Assembly (NCBI GenBank): GCA_017618055.1
Contig: JAFZVB010000013.1
Span: 1-64,000, forward strand
Source of the DNA: Clostridia bacterium
GTDB lineage: Bacteria > Bacillota > Clostridia > Christensenellales > CAG-917
DNA: 64,000 bases
Reading direction: 5' to 3'
Shown piece by piece: positions 33,295-42,647 of the stretch; within the stretch, counting starts at the first letter, position 1, and each line of letters begins with the position of its first letter. Both the position numbers and the translations under genes were made by a program. The notes below the pieces were generated by a model. That model ran no database searches. It was not told where the DNA came from and worked only from the letters and a program-made list of their open reading frames with translations.

Positions 33295-35907
33295 GTGAGA
33301 AAAGACAAAAGCGTATCTGAATATGAAACCAAGAATATAGGTATCATACCTTCTGAGGATGAAAAGCAGACAAAGAAGAAAGAAAAGATATCTATTGAAA
33401 ACGCTTTCCCTCTCACCACACCACAAGTAAAAGCAAGAATAGCTGCTGGGCAAGTTAATGGCGAGCAAACCATTAGAACTAAATCTGTTGGACAGATTTT
33501 AAGAAGCAATATTCTTACATTCTTCAACTTCGTTTTCATAGTTCTTGCTGTACTTTTAATCATATTTGAAAGAGATAATTTCAAGATTGGAGACTTCGGT
33601 TTCATGGTTTTGGTTATTATCAATACCTTAATTGGAACGATTCAAGAATTAAAAGCAAAGCACACTATGGACAAATTGTCCTTAATCTCTGCACCTAAAG
33701 TCACTGTTATTAGAGACAACCAAGAAAAAGAAATTGCCGTATCAGACATTGTTATGGATGATATAGTCCTTCTCTCCACTGGTTGCCAAGTTTGTGCAGA
33801 TGCTGTTGTTATAGATGGAACAGTTGAAGCAAATGAAAGTGCTGTAACTGGTGAGCCAGATGCAATAACCAAAACTGCTGGAGATGAAGTTATAAGTGGT
33901 AGTTATATTGTTTCTGGTCATGCTCAAGCAAAAGTTATACACGTTGGTCCAGACAACTTCGCAATGAAGATTTCTTTAGGAGCAAAATATTTCAAGAAGC
34001 CTAACTCTGAAATTTGGAAATCATTAATGTTAATCATTAAGATTATGTCCATTATAATTGTTCCACTAGGAGTTGCACTATTCTGTGTTAAATTCTTCTT
34101 ACAAAATACAGGTATAGAAGTTAATGAGACAGTTATTTCTGTTGTTGGAGCTTTAATAGGTTTAATCCCTTCGGGATTAGTTGCTCTAACAAGTGCCGTA
34201 TTTGCAGTATCCGTTGTACGTATTTCCAAGTATAAAACTTTGGCACAGGATATGTATTGCGTAGAAACATTGGCTCGTGTAGATGTTCTTTGTTTAGACA
34301 AGACTGGAACTATTACAGAAGGATCCATGGAAGTTCAAGGAATGCAACTTGAAAAAAATATAGATGAGACCACATTCAGAACTGCCATAAAGAATCTTTT
34401 AATGGCAACAGCTGATGACAACCCAACTGCTAATGCAGTTAGACAATATGTTTCAGAAACAGATCAAACTGAAACAGCATCTCAGATTATTGCATTCTCC
34501 TCTGCTAGAAAATGGAGTGGTGCAACTATTGGCAATTACTCTTATGCTCTTGGTGCTCCAGAATTCTTATTTAAGAAACAAACCAAGGCAATGCAACAAA
34601 CTATTTCAGAAAACGCTGCAAAGGGATTTAGAGTACTTGCTCTTGCTAGATCCAAAGATAAATTCAAGGGTTATGATCTCCCTAAGTCCTTAGAGATTAT
34701 GGGATATCTATTTATAACAGATAAGATCAGACCAGAAGCACCAGATACACTTAGGTTCTTCAAAGAAGAAGGTGTTAATATTAAGGTTATCTCTGGTGAT
34801 AATCCTATTACAGTACAAGCAGTTGCAAGACGTGCAGGACTCGAAGATTGTGAGAACATTATAGATATGTCCACTATCCAAACAGACCAAGAACTCAAAG
34901 AGGCTGCTGAAAAGTACTCAATCTTCGGAAGAGTATTACCAGACCAAAAATTAAAACTTGTTAAAGCTCTTAAAGCACATGGACATACAGTTGCAATGAC
35001 TGGTGATGGTGTTAATGACGTTCTAGCTCTTAAAGAGGCAGATTGTTCTATAGCAATGGCTTCTGGTTCAGATGCAGCAAAGAATGTATCCTCTCTTGTT
35101 TTATTAGATAGTAACTTTGCTTCTATGCCAAAGGTTGTGGCAGAAGGTAGACGTTCTATTAATAACCTAACAAGAACCGCTTCATTATATTTAATGAAAA
35201 CTATTTACAGCCTTTTAATTGCTGTAATCTTCATGATAATACCAATAGCACTTCCATTTGATCCAAGTAACCTTACATTTGTTGGTATGCTAACAATTGG
35301 TGTTCCATCTGTTATCCTTGCTCTTGAACCAAATAAAGAACGAGTTACTGGAAGGTTCTTACCAAAGGTACTATGCTCTGCACTGCCAGGTTCACTTGCG
35401 GTTATTCTTGGTGTATTAGGTATTTGTATTGCAATATCATATTTCAATACCACATTCACAGACCAACAAGTAAAAGATATGTTCATTTTACTTGTAACGG
35501 CTGTGGGATTCTTAAATCTATTCAAGGTATGTTTCCCATTCAAGAGAAAGGAAGGTATTATAAACGGAATAATGTATGCTCTACTAGTTGGAATCTTTGC
35601 AATTATCTACGTAGTAGATATAGGAATTCACTCACCTGGTCTTGTTAAGATATTCCTCAAACTTGGTATAGATGAAAACAGTATTATTAAATCCTTCTTC
35701 AAGATTGGTGTTGTAGACTGGGAAATGGGCAAGATAGTTCTTGTATTATTTGCAATAATAGTTCCAATCTTTGTTGGTATGATATTTGCTTTCAAACTAA
35801 TACTCAAGAAAGTTGAAAAGACCTTAGATGAAAGGGCAAGAATTAAAAACGAAAATTTAATAAAAGCAGAACAATTAAAAGAAGAAGAGTCTGCATCATT
35901 AGTATAA
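33295..35907 (+). CDS. Cation-transporting P-type ATPase
   Basis: An ATP-driven membrane pump of 870 residues. It has the phosphatase motif VTGE at 184-187, the phosphorylated Asp335 in CLDKTGT, the hinge TGDGVNDV near 568-575 and about eight to ten membrane helices. In helix 4, where calcium and related pumps have PEGL, this protein has LIPSGLVAL (291-299), so Ser replaces the ion-binding Glu; the ion is therefore uncertain. The N-terminus is long and charged without metal-binding Cys motifs, which argues against copper or cadmium. It starts at GTG with GGAG before it. Confidence 0.9.
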   Translation: MRKDKSVSEYETKNIGIIPSEDEKQTKKKEKISIENAFPLTTPQVKARIAAGQVNGEQTIRTKSVGQILRSNILTFFNFVFIVLAVLLIIFERDNFKIGDFGFMVLVIINTLIGTIQELKAKHTMDKLSLISAPKVTVIRDNQEKEIAVSDIVMDDIVLLSTGCQVCADAVVIDGTVEANESAVTGEPDAITKTAGDEVISGSYIVSGHAQAKVIHVGPDNFAMKISLGAKYFKKPNSEIWKSLMLIIKIMSIIIVPLGVALFCVKFFLQNTGIEVNETVISVVGALIGLIPSGLVALTSAVFAVSVVRISKYKTLAQDMYCVETLARVDVLCLDKTGTITEGSMEVQGMQLEKNIDETTFRTAIKNLLMATADDNPTANAVRQYVSETDQTETASQIIAFSSARKWSGATIGNYSYALGAPEFLFKKQTKAMQQTISENAAKGFRVLALARSKDKFKGYDLPKSLEIMGYLFITDKIRPEAPDTLRFFKEEGVNIKVISGDNPITVQAVARRAGLEDCENIIDMSTIQTDQELKEAAEKYSIFGRVLPDQKLKLVKALKAHGHTVAMTGDGVNDVLALKEADCSIAMASGSDAAKNVSSLVLLDSNFASMPKVVAEGRRSINNLTRTASLYLMKTIYSLLIAVIFMIIPIALPFDPSNLTFVGMLTIGVPSVILALEPNKERVTGRFLPKVLCSALPGSLAVILGVLGICIAISYFNTTFTDQQVKDMFILLVTAVGFLNLFKVCFPFKRKEGIINGIMYALLVGIFAIIYVVDIGIHSPGLVKIFLKLGIDENSIIKSFFKIGVVDWEMGKIVLVLFAIIVPIFVGMIFAFKLILKKVEKTLDERARIKNENLIKAEQLKEEESASLV

Positions 35908-35937
35908 AAAATTTTACTTATATATAAGGGGACGAAA

Positions 35938-37380
35938 ATGGCACAATTATTATCTAAAGACAAACTTATTGAGATGGAAGAAAAAATGGTATCCATCGGT
36001 ACCCGTTTCACTGGCTGTAAGGCTCATGAAGATTGGTTAGACTACATCTCAGAGCAAATGACATCTCTTGGCTTTGAAGTCAAACAAGACGTTAAGACAT
36101 TTAAGAGATGGGAACCAAAAGACTGGGCATTATCCTTTGAAACAGCTGATGGCGAAAAAATCGATGTAGACAAGGAAGATGTTAGTTATTATCCATACTC
36201 TGGTATCACAGAGGAAGAAGGAGTAACCGGAGAACTTAAATATTGTGGTTCAAAAGGAATTAACACTTTCTATACAGGAACAAAAGGCAAAATAGCTGTT
36301 ATTGCTATGCCACTCTTCCAAGCAGGTTGTGGACTTTGCTTCAAGAAAAGAAAAGGTGGTATTTATCCAGACACATTTGAACCACCAAAGAAACAAAGCA
36401 GTCCTGTAGTTGCTACATTCGTTATAGCACCACTACTCAACATGGCAAGAAGAGCTGGAGCAAAAGCTGTTATTTGTATTATGACAGGTTGCTCAGATGA
36501 AATGGCAAGACATCAATATCTTCCATTCATTAAAAAGTATGCTGGCATCCCTGCTCTATGGGTTGGCGAAACAACAGGAAAGAGAATCATTGCCGCTGCA
36601 AAAGCACACAAGAGCGCAACAGTTAAGTTAACAGGAACTGTTGAAGAAAATGCAACATCCCGTACATTGTATGCAATGCTTCCAGGACAAGATACAACAA
36701 GAAGCATTTTAGTCAATACACATACAGATGGTGTAAATGCTTTTGAAGAAAATGCTCCTATAGGTTTAATATCTCTTGCCAAATATTTTGCAGAAAAACC
36801 AATCGAGGAAAGAAAACATACTCTAGTCTTCTCTTTCGTTACTGGACACTTCCAACTTTGCCAATTTGGTAATGCTATGAACCAAGTAACAACATTATAC
36901 TTAAATGATCACCCAGAATTCTGGGATGGTAAGGATGGTCATATGCTTGCAACTGCTGGCGTAACTCTTGAACATTTAGGATGCACACAATGGGCAGACA
37001 ATGAAGACCATACACACTTTGTAAAGATTAGTGATGTAGATCCAGAATTGGTATATGCTTCAAATGATTATATGAAAGATATCTATATTGATGCTGTACA
37101 AGGAAGAAAATACACCAAGACTTTAGTACTTCGTCCAAAGAACTTTGTACACTTTGGCGAAGGCCAACCAATCTACAAGAAAGGTATTCCAGATTTATCT
37201 TTATGTCCTGGTCCAGATTATCTCTGCAATGATGCTGAAGATGGTTATATTGATAAAATCAATTATGACATGATGGAAGAACAAATTGAGACATTTAGAA
37301 AGGTTATAGAACGATTAGATGGAGAATCTAGAAAGTCTATAGGAAAGAACCAATTCTACTCTTTAGGATTTAGATTTTAA
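35938..37380 (+). CDS. M28-like peptidase relative, probably catalytically altered
   Basis: A 480-residue cytoplasmic protein of the M28 aminopeptidase type with a PA-like insert. The segment NTHTDGVNAFEENAPIGL near 260-277 matches the first metal-binding block (H-x-D). Where the family has the catalytic Glu-Glu (as in TGSEEAG), this protein has VTGHFQLCQFG, so the catalytic base seems lost or moved. The C-terminal part (YLCNDAED) does not show a clear last metal histidine. Compare the intact paralogues at 51.7 and 60.2 kb. GGGGA precedes the ATG; it follows the P-type ATPase by 30 bp and may be co-transcribed. Confidence 0.72.
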   Translation: MAQLLSKDKLIEMEEKMVSIGTRFTGCKAHEDWLDYISEQMTSLGFEVKQDVKTFKRWEPKDWALSFETADGEKIDVDKEDVSYYPYSGITEEEGVTGELKYCGSKGINTFYTGTKGKIAVIAMPLFQAGCGLCFKKRKGGIYPDTFEPPKKQSSPVVATFVIAPLLNMARRAGAKAVICIMTGCSDEMARHQYLPFIKKYAGIPALWVGETTGKRIIAAAKAHKSATVKLTGTVEENATSRTLYAMLPGQDTTRSILVNTHTDGVNAFEENAPIGLISLAKYFAEKPIEERKHTLVFSFVTGHFQLCQFGNAMNQVTTLYLNDHPEFWDGKDGHMLATAGVTLEHLGCTQWADNEDHTHFVKISDVDPELVYASNDYMKDIYIDAVQGRKYTKTLVLRPKNFVHFGEGQPIYKKGIPDLSLCPGPDYLCNDAEDGYIDKINYDMMEEQIETFRKVIERLDGESRKSIGKNQFYSLGFRF

Positions 37381-37480
37381 GTAACTAAATTGACTTTAGT
37401 ATATAATGCTAGCAACAAATAAGTCTTTATCTTGTAAATTTTAATTTTTTTGATAAAATTAAAAATTAAGGAGACAAAAA

Positions 37481-39811
37481 ATGGATTATTCTAATTATAT
37501 TCAAATTAATAATATTGAAAAATTGTGCAAGATTGATTCTTCTTACATAATTGATTTGTGCAATTCAAATAAAATTCACTACAAAAATATTAATAATCAA
37601 TATTTCATTGCTCAAGAGGATATTGATATTATAAAGAATGAATATGACACATTATTCAACAAAAAATTAAAACGTCTCCCTATTGGAATATCCGATTTTA
37701 AGGAACTTATCGATAGAAATTATTACTACGTAGACAAGACATTATTAATCGAACAACTATTAGATGCTGGAGATAAAGTTTCTTTATTTACTCGTCCTAG
37801 AAGATTTGGGAAGACATTAAATATGTCTATGCTAAAAACATTCTTCGAAAAGACCGATAATGACACTTCTTCATATTTTAAGGAAACAAAAATTTGGCAA
37901 GCAGGAGAACGTTATATTTCTGAACAAGGAAAATATAATGTGATATATCTAACGTTAAAAGATGTTAGAGCAGAAACTTGGGACGAATTGTATAAGTTAC
38001 TAACATCACAAATTCAACAAAAATATGGCGAATTTGAAGAATATATTCTCTCATCTAAGAATATAAATAGAATAGGAAAAGACTATTTTGAAAAGATTGA
38101 GACAAAAACAGCGGACATTACTGAATTTAAAGAGAGTTTATTTTATTTGTCTGATTTGCTATACAAAGCAACTCACATCAAATCTATTATCATAATAGAT
38201 GAATATGACACGCCAATTCAAACTGCTTATACTAACGGCTACTATTCTGAGGCAATTGATTTCTTAAAAACTTTTTTGTCTATGGGATTAAAAGATAATC
38301 AAGCTTTAGAAAAGGGTTTTATATCTGGCATCCTACAAGTGAACAAAGAAAGTATTTTTAGTGGGTTAAACAATTTAAAGGTTTACTCTTTATTCGATAA
38401 TAAAAGATCAGAATTTTTTGGTTTTACAACCGAAGAAGTCAGAGAAATGCTTCATTATTATCATCGTGGCAATTGCATAAATGAAGTCCTAGATTGGTAT
38501 GATGGATATCTATTCGGAAATAATGAAATCATTAATCCATGGTCTATCCTAAATTATTTAACATCAGATTGTAATGCAAAAGAGTATTGGGCAAATACTT
38601 CATCAAATGATTTGATAACAGATATAACTCCGAAATTGCAAAAAGATGACTTTAACAACTTATGTTCATTAATGAATGGACAGTCAATAGAAACTGAACT
38701 TGATAGAAATATTACTTACCTTTCAATAAATGATAAAACAAGTAATATTTATAGTTATCTACTTGCTGCTGGATATTTGACAATCTCAAAACAAAATGAT
38801 CGAACCTATGATGTAAAACTTCCAAATAAAGAAATACGTAATATTTATGAAACAGAAGTTTTATATAAGGCAGAAAAAACTATCGGTAGAGATTTGATGC
38901 ATGAAATAACAAATGCATTAGAAAAAAACAATATCCCCGTATTGCAAAAATCAATAAATAAATATATAGCTCAAAGTGTAAGTTTTTATGATTCAGCTTA
39001 CGAAAACTTTTATCATGGATTAATATTGGGAATGTGCGTTATAGAATATGGTAAATATTGGATAAAATCCAATAGAGAAGCTGGGAAAGGAAGATTCGAC
39101 ATTTGTTTAGAACCAATAAACAAAGAGAATAATGCAATAATTATAGAGGTAAAACAAATACAAAATACAACCTCTAAAGAAGATTTGCATAATAAGGCTC
39201 AAGAAGCCTTAAAACAAATAGAAGAAAAATCCTATTGTTCAGAATTATTATCAAAAGGAATTAAACACATTAATACAATAGGTATGGCATTTTGTAGCAA
39301 AGAAGTTGAAATTGTGGGGAAAAATCTAGAAAATGAAAGAGAAGATTTTACCTTAGAAACAGATAGCTCTAAAGATGAATTAGATTTGGAAGACAAGAAC
39401 GAGAAAATTTCTTTATCAAAAGATGCAAATTTATTTGAAAGCGATTTTTATGAAAAATTTAACAATTTAATTGACACAATTTATAATAATGCCAAATCTA
39501 ATAGCAAATTAATTGAAAACAACAAATATATTAGAGATTTTGTAAAAGACTTTGAGGATTATGATTTGTCAAATGATTTTACAAGAGAGGCACTTATAAA
39601 AACAATCAATAGCATTGGAATAGAACTCATTTCTTCAAACCTTACAAAAACATGGAATGATTATCTCAAAATTCATGATCATTTGATAGATTATCATAAT
39701 TGCAAGGCTAACGGACATTATAATAACGAAATAGACATTTCATCCAAAGACACTATTGAAAAAGATTTGCCTGAAAGAGATGAGAATGAAAGGGATGGAC
39801 CAGAGCTTTGA
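37481..39811 (+). CDS. AAA-ATPase-like protein with PD-(D/E)XK nuclease domain
   Basis: This belongs to the AAA-ATPase_like/PDDEXK_9 group common in gut Firmicutes. It has an N-terminal winged-helix-like stretch (1-60), then LPIGISDFKELI and YYYVDKTLLI, a Walker A-like TRPRRFGKTL at 104-113, Walker B IIIIDEYDTPI near 236, and a nuclease core GRFDICLEP...IIIEVKQ near 530-553. A tail of about 165 residues (610-776), very rich in Lys, Asp, Asn and Glu, goes beyond the usual length. Base composition is more AT-rich than the surrounding genes, a sign of transfer. It has its own AGGAG and is followed by a terminator. Function of the family is unproven; defence or mobile DNA is suspected. Confidence 0.85.
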   Translation: MDYSNYIQINNIEKLCKIDSSYIIDLCNSNKIHYKNINNQYFIAQEDIDIIKNEYDTLFNKKLKRLPIGISDFKELIDRNYYYVDKTLLIEQLLDAGDKVSLFTRPRRFGKTLNMSMLKTFFEKTDNDTSSYFKETKIWQAGERYISEQGKYNVIYLTLKDVRAETWDELYKLLTSQIQQKYGEFEEYILSSKNINRIGKDYFEKIETKTADITEFKESLFYLSDLLYKATHIKSIIIIDEYDTPIQTAYTNGYYSEAIDFLKTFLSMGLKDNQALEKGFISGILQVNKESIFSGLNNLKVYSLFDNKRSEFFGFTTEEVREMLHYYHRGNCINEVLDWYDGYLFGNNEIINPWSILNYLTSDCNAKEYWANTSSNDLITDITPKLQKDDFNNLCSLMNGQSIETELDRNITYLSINDKTSNIYSYLLAAGYLTISKQNDRTYDVKLPNKEIRNIYETEVLYKAEKTIGRDLMHEITNALEKNNIPVLQKSINKYIAQSVSFYDSAYENFYHGLILGMCVIEYGKYWIKSNREAGKGRFDICLEPINKENNAIIIEVKQIQNTTSKEDLHNKAQEALKQIEEKSYCSELLSKGIKHINTIGMAFCSKEVEIVGKNLENEREDFTLETDSSKDELDLEDKNEKISLSKDANLFESDFYEKFNNLIDTIYNNAKSNSKLIENNKYIRDFVKDFEDYDLSNDFTREALIKTINSIGIELISSNLTKTWNDYLKIHDHLIDYHNCKANGHYNNEIDISSKDTIEKDLPERDENERDGPEL

Positions 39812-39830
39812 TTTATATTAGACAAAAAGT

Positions 39831-39863
39831 AAGTGGAGGTATTTTTCATACTTCCACTTTTTT
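39831..39863. terminator. Two-way terminator
   Basis: AAGTGGAGGTAT pairs with ATACTTCCACTT (one G-T pair) around a five-base loop, with T runs on both sides. It serves the AAA/nuclease gene and typA, which converge here. Confidence 0.88.
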
Positions 39864-39882
39864 ATGCTCCTATTAAATGTTA

Positions 39883-41724
39883 TTACTTGTCTTGTTCTTG
39901 AGCTGCTCTTTCTCTCATTAAGAGCTTCATTCTTTCTTCGCCACTAAGAATAACTTTACGGATTCTTAAGTTCTTTGGTGTTACTTCAAGAGCTTCGTCA
40001 TCATTTAAGAATTCAATACATTCTTCTAGACTTAACTTCTTTAATGGTTTTAATCTTAATGCTTCATCTGCTCCAGAAGAACGCATATTTGTAACGTGCT
40101 TTTGTTTGCAAACATTAACTCTTATATCTTCGTTCTTTGGATTTACGCCAACAACCATTCCCTCGTAAACTTGAGTTTGTGGTCCAATAAATAACTCACC
40201 TCTATCTTGTGCATTGAATAATCCATATGTTGCAGCCTCACCTGCTTCAAAGGCAACAAGGGAACCTGTGAATCTTCTTTGGATTGGTCCTTTGTATTCT
40301 GCATAACCATCATTAAGTTGGTTCATAATTCCTTCGCCTTTTGTTTGTGTTAAGAATTCATTCTTAAATCCGAATAAACCACGTGCTGGAATTCTAAACT
40401 CCATACGGATTCTGCTTCCCATTGGTGTCATGTTGATTAACTCACCTTTTCTAACACCCATAAGTTCCATAACAGCACCTGTAGAGACTGAAGGGACATC
40501 TATGTATAATCTTTCCATTGGTTCGCACTTTACGCCATCTATTGTTTTATAAATAACCTTTGGTGTTCCAACAGTGAACTCATAGCCTTCTCTTCTCATT
40601 GTTTCTATCAAGATGGAAAGGTGCATTTCTCCTCTGCCACAAACCTTGAAAGTGTTTGGAGAATCTGTGTTATAAACTCTTAAGGAAACGTCCTTTAATA
40701 ATTCCTTGAATAATCTATCCTTAAGGTGTCTGGATGTTACGTACTTTCCTTCTCTTCCTGCAAGTGGAGAATCATTAATTGAGAAGTTCATCTCGATTGT
40801 TGGTTCTTCAATAGCAACAAATTGTACTGGCTCTAATGCCTTTGGATCACAAAGTGTATTACCTATGGTAATATTTTCTAATCCAGAGAAACAAACAATG
40901 TCACCAACGTTAGCCTTTTCTACAGATATTCTCTTTAATCCTTCGATTTGGAAGATTGTTTGGATCTTTCCATTGTATGGAGAAATACCTTGTGCATAGT
41001 CTGTAACTGTAACTGTTTGGTTAACTGCAACAGAACCTCTTTCAATTCTACCGATACCAATACGTCCAACGAAGTCGTTATAGTCTATAGCACTACATAA
41101 TAATTGTAGTGGTCCATTCTCATCACCTTCTGGTGGATCTATGTAATCTACAATAGTATCAAAGAGTGGTTGTAAATCTTTGCCAGGTTTAGATAAATCT
41201 AAAGTTGCTGTTCCTGCTCTACCTGAACAATAAATAATTGGAGACTCGAGTTGGTCATCTGTACAGTTTAAGTCCATTAATAATTCAAGAACCTCATCAC
41301 CAATTTGGTCTGTTCTAGCTTCTGGTTTGTCTATCTTGTTTACAACAATAATAATCTTTAATCCTAATGCCAATGCTTTTTCTACAACGAATCTTGTTTG
41401 TGGCATTGGTCCTTCTACTGCGTCTACCAATAATAATACGCCACTAACCATCTTAAGAACTCTTTCTACCTCACCAGAGAAATCTGCGTGTCCTGGAGTG
41501 TCTATGATGTTGATTTTCATATCCTTATAATGAATGGATGTATTCTTTGCAAGAATAGTGATTCCTCTTTCTCTTTCCAAATCTCCAGAGTCCATAACAC
41601 AAGTTTCTACTTGTTGGTTTTCTCTAAATGTTCCAGATTGTTTTAACATTGCATCTACCAAGGTTGTCTTACCGTGGTCTACGTGTGCAATAATAGCTAC
41701 ATTTCTTAAATCGTTTCTAATCAT
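39883..41724 (-). CDS. typA: Translational GTPase TypA/BipA
   Basis: A ribosome-associated GTPase related to EF-G, used in stress and low-temperature growth and ribosome assembly. The G1 motif IIAHVDHGKTT at 11-21, the G3 DTPGHADFSGEVER near 76-89 and the G4 VVNKIDKPEAR near 128-138 are intact. The C-terminal domain is typical, including the tail RKVILSGEERMKLLMRER. Length (613) is normal. It is the last of a group of five minus-strand genes with translational or membrane roles (mscS, redox protein, yhbY, small protein, typA). AGGAA precedes the ATG. Confidence 0.98.
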   Translation of the reverse strand: MIRNDLRNVAIIAHVDHGKTTLVDAMLKQSGTFRENQQVETCVMDSGDLERERGITILAKNTSIHYKDMKINIIDTPGHADFSGEVERVLKMVSGVLLLVDAVEGPMPQTRFVVEKALALGLKIIIVVNKIDKPEARTDQIGDEVLELLMDLNCTDDQLESPIIYCSGRAGTATLDLSKPGKDLQPLFDTIVDYIDPPEGDENGPLQLLCSAIDYNDFVGRIGIGRIERGSVAVNQTVTVTDYAQGISPYNGKIQTIFQIEGLKRISVEKANVGDIVCFSGLENITIGNTLCDPKALEPVQFVAIEEPTIEMNFSINDSPLAGREGKYVTSRHLKDRLFKELLKDVSLRVYNTDSPNTFKVCGRGEMHLSILIETMRREGYEFTVGTPKVIYKTIDGVKCEPMERLYIDVPSVSTGAVMELMGVRKGELINMTPMGSRIRMEFRIPARGLFGFKNEFLTQTKGEGIMNQLNDGYAEYKGPIQRRFTGSLVAFEAGEAATYGLFNAQDRGELFIGPQTQVYEGMVVGVNPKNEDIRVNVCKQKHVTNMRSSGADEALRLKPLKKLSLEECIEFLNDDEALEVTPKNLRIRKVILSGEERMKLLMRERAAQEQDK

Positions 41725-41746
41725 AATCTATTTCCTAAAATTTGAA

Positions 41747-41929
41747 TTACCAGTCTTCTCTGTGGTTAATCTTTACATCGTCATACTTCTCAAAGTACTC
41801 CTGTTTATACTTTTGAGTTGCTTGTCTTGCTTTTTTGAGTTGTTGTTTAGCAAGTTTTTGAGCAGGAGTAAGTTCTTTGTTCTTATCCACGTCTATTATA
41901 GGTGTTAATTTTGTCTTATCTTTTCCCAT
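41747..41929 (-). CDS. Small basic protein of 60 residues
   Basis: I do not recognise it. It is a short, Lys/Gln-rich, probably helical and basic protein (KLAKQQLKKARQATQKYKQ in the middle) ending in an acidic segment. It could bind RNA, but there is no named motif. It starts 2 bp after the stop of yhbY and ends 22 bp before typA, with codon use like its neighbours, which makes chance unlikely. The ribosome binding site is weak (CTAGACTAATT), so translation probably depends on yhbY. Confidence 0.6.
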   Translation of the reverse strand: MGKDKTKLTPIIDVDKNKELTPAQKLAKQQLKKARQATQKYKQEYFEKYDDVKINHREDW

Positions 41930-41931
41930 AA

Positions 41932-42222
41932 TTAGTCTAGAATGTGCTTAATATCCTTTGTACTTCTGCGATATAAAATAATTTTGCCACCAATGACACC
42001 ACATACATCTGCATTTAAACTCTCTGCAATTTCTCCAGCGATCTCTTTTGCTGTGAATTCACTATTCTTAAGAACACTAACTTTAATGAGTTCATGTGCC
42101 TCGAGTGCATCTGAGATGTCATTTAATATTGTTTCACTAACGCCACCCTTTCCAATTGTGCAAGATGGTGTAATAGTGTTTGCTTTGCTTCTTAATATTG
42201 CTCTAGTTTTTGAATCTATCAT
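41932..42222 (-). CDS. yhbY: CRM-domain RNA-binding protein YhbY
   Basis: A 96-residue protein of the CRM domain family that associates with pre-50S ribosomal particles. The GKGGVSETIL motif at 24-33 is the GxxG-type RNA-binding loop, followed by helix DALEAHELIKVSVLKN and the strand ending IGGKIILYRR. It overlaps the gene before it by 4 bp (ATGA-type junction) and sits with a small basic protein and typA, matching a ribosome-assembly group. Confidence 0.95.
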   Translation of the reverse strand: MIDSKTRAILRSKANTITPSCTIGKGGVSETILNDISDALEAHELIKVSVLKNSEFTAKEIAGEIAESLNADVCGVIGGKIILYRRSTKDIKHILD

Positions 42223-42647
42223 AATTTTATTCCTTGTTCTTCTAAGTATGTTGCAAGAATCTCTACTGCATCTTTTATTAGTTCTCCACAGCTATGTTTA
42301 AAACCTTTGGTTTTAGCCAGTGACAATAATTCTCTACATACTATGCTTTCATGTTCTTCTTTGAATCTCTTTATGAGAATTTGCTCTTCATTATATAATG
42401 CGGCTTTTTGTCTTTGGTCTGAACAATCATAATTTCTTATTAAGCTAAGAACCATAACCATTCCACTAATAGTCCCACAGACCTCTTGTGATCTTCCTAC
42501 GCCACCACCAAATGGTGCAGATACATTTTCAAGAACCTTTGTGTCTAATTCCGTTAGGTCCTCAAATGCAAGTGCAACACTTTGTGCGCAGTTATATCCA
42601 GCACTATGTAATTGTGCAGCTTTTTCTATTCTCTCTTGTTTAGTCAT
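42219..42647 (-). CDS. C_GCAxxG_C_C family protein
   Basis: A 142-residue protein with the defining pattern: NCAQSV at about residues 19-24, SAPFGGGVGRSQEVCGTISG at 43-62, and later Cys at 74, 103 and 119 (CSD, VCREL, SCGELI). These cysteines and the glycines suggest metal or redox-centre binding, and the family is often found with redox proteins, though no function is proven. It overlaps mscS by 8 bp and yhbY by 4 bp, so the three genes are one transcript. Confidence 0.88.
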   Translation of the reverse strand: MTKQERIEKAAQLHSAGYNCAQSVALAFEDLTELDTKVLENVSAPFGGGVGRSQEVCGTISGMVMVLSLIRNYDCSDQRQKAALYNEEQILIKRFKEEHESIVCRELLSLAKTKGFKHSCGELIKDAVEILATYLEEQGIKL

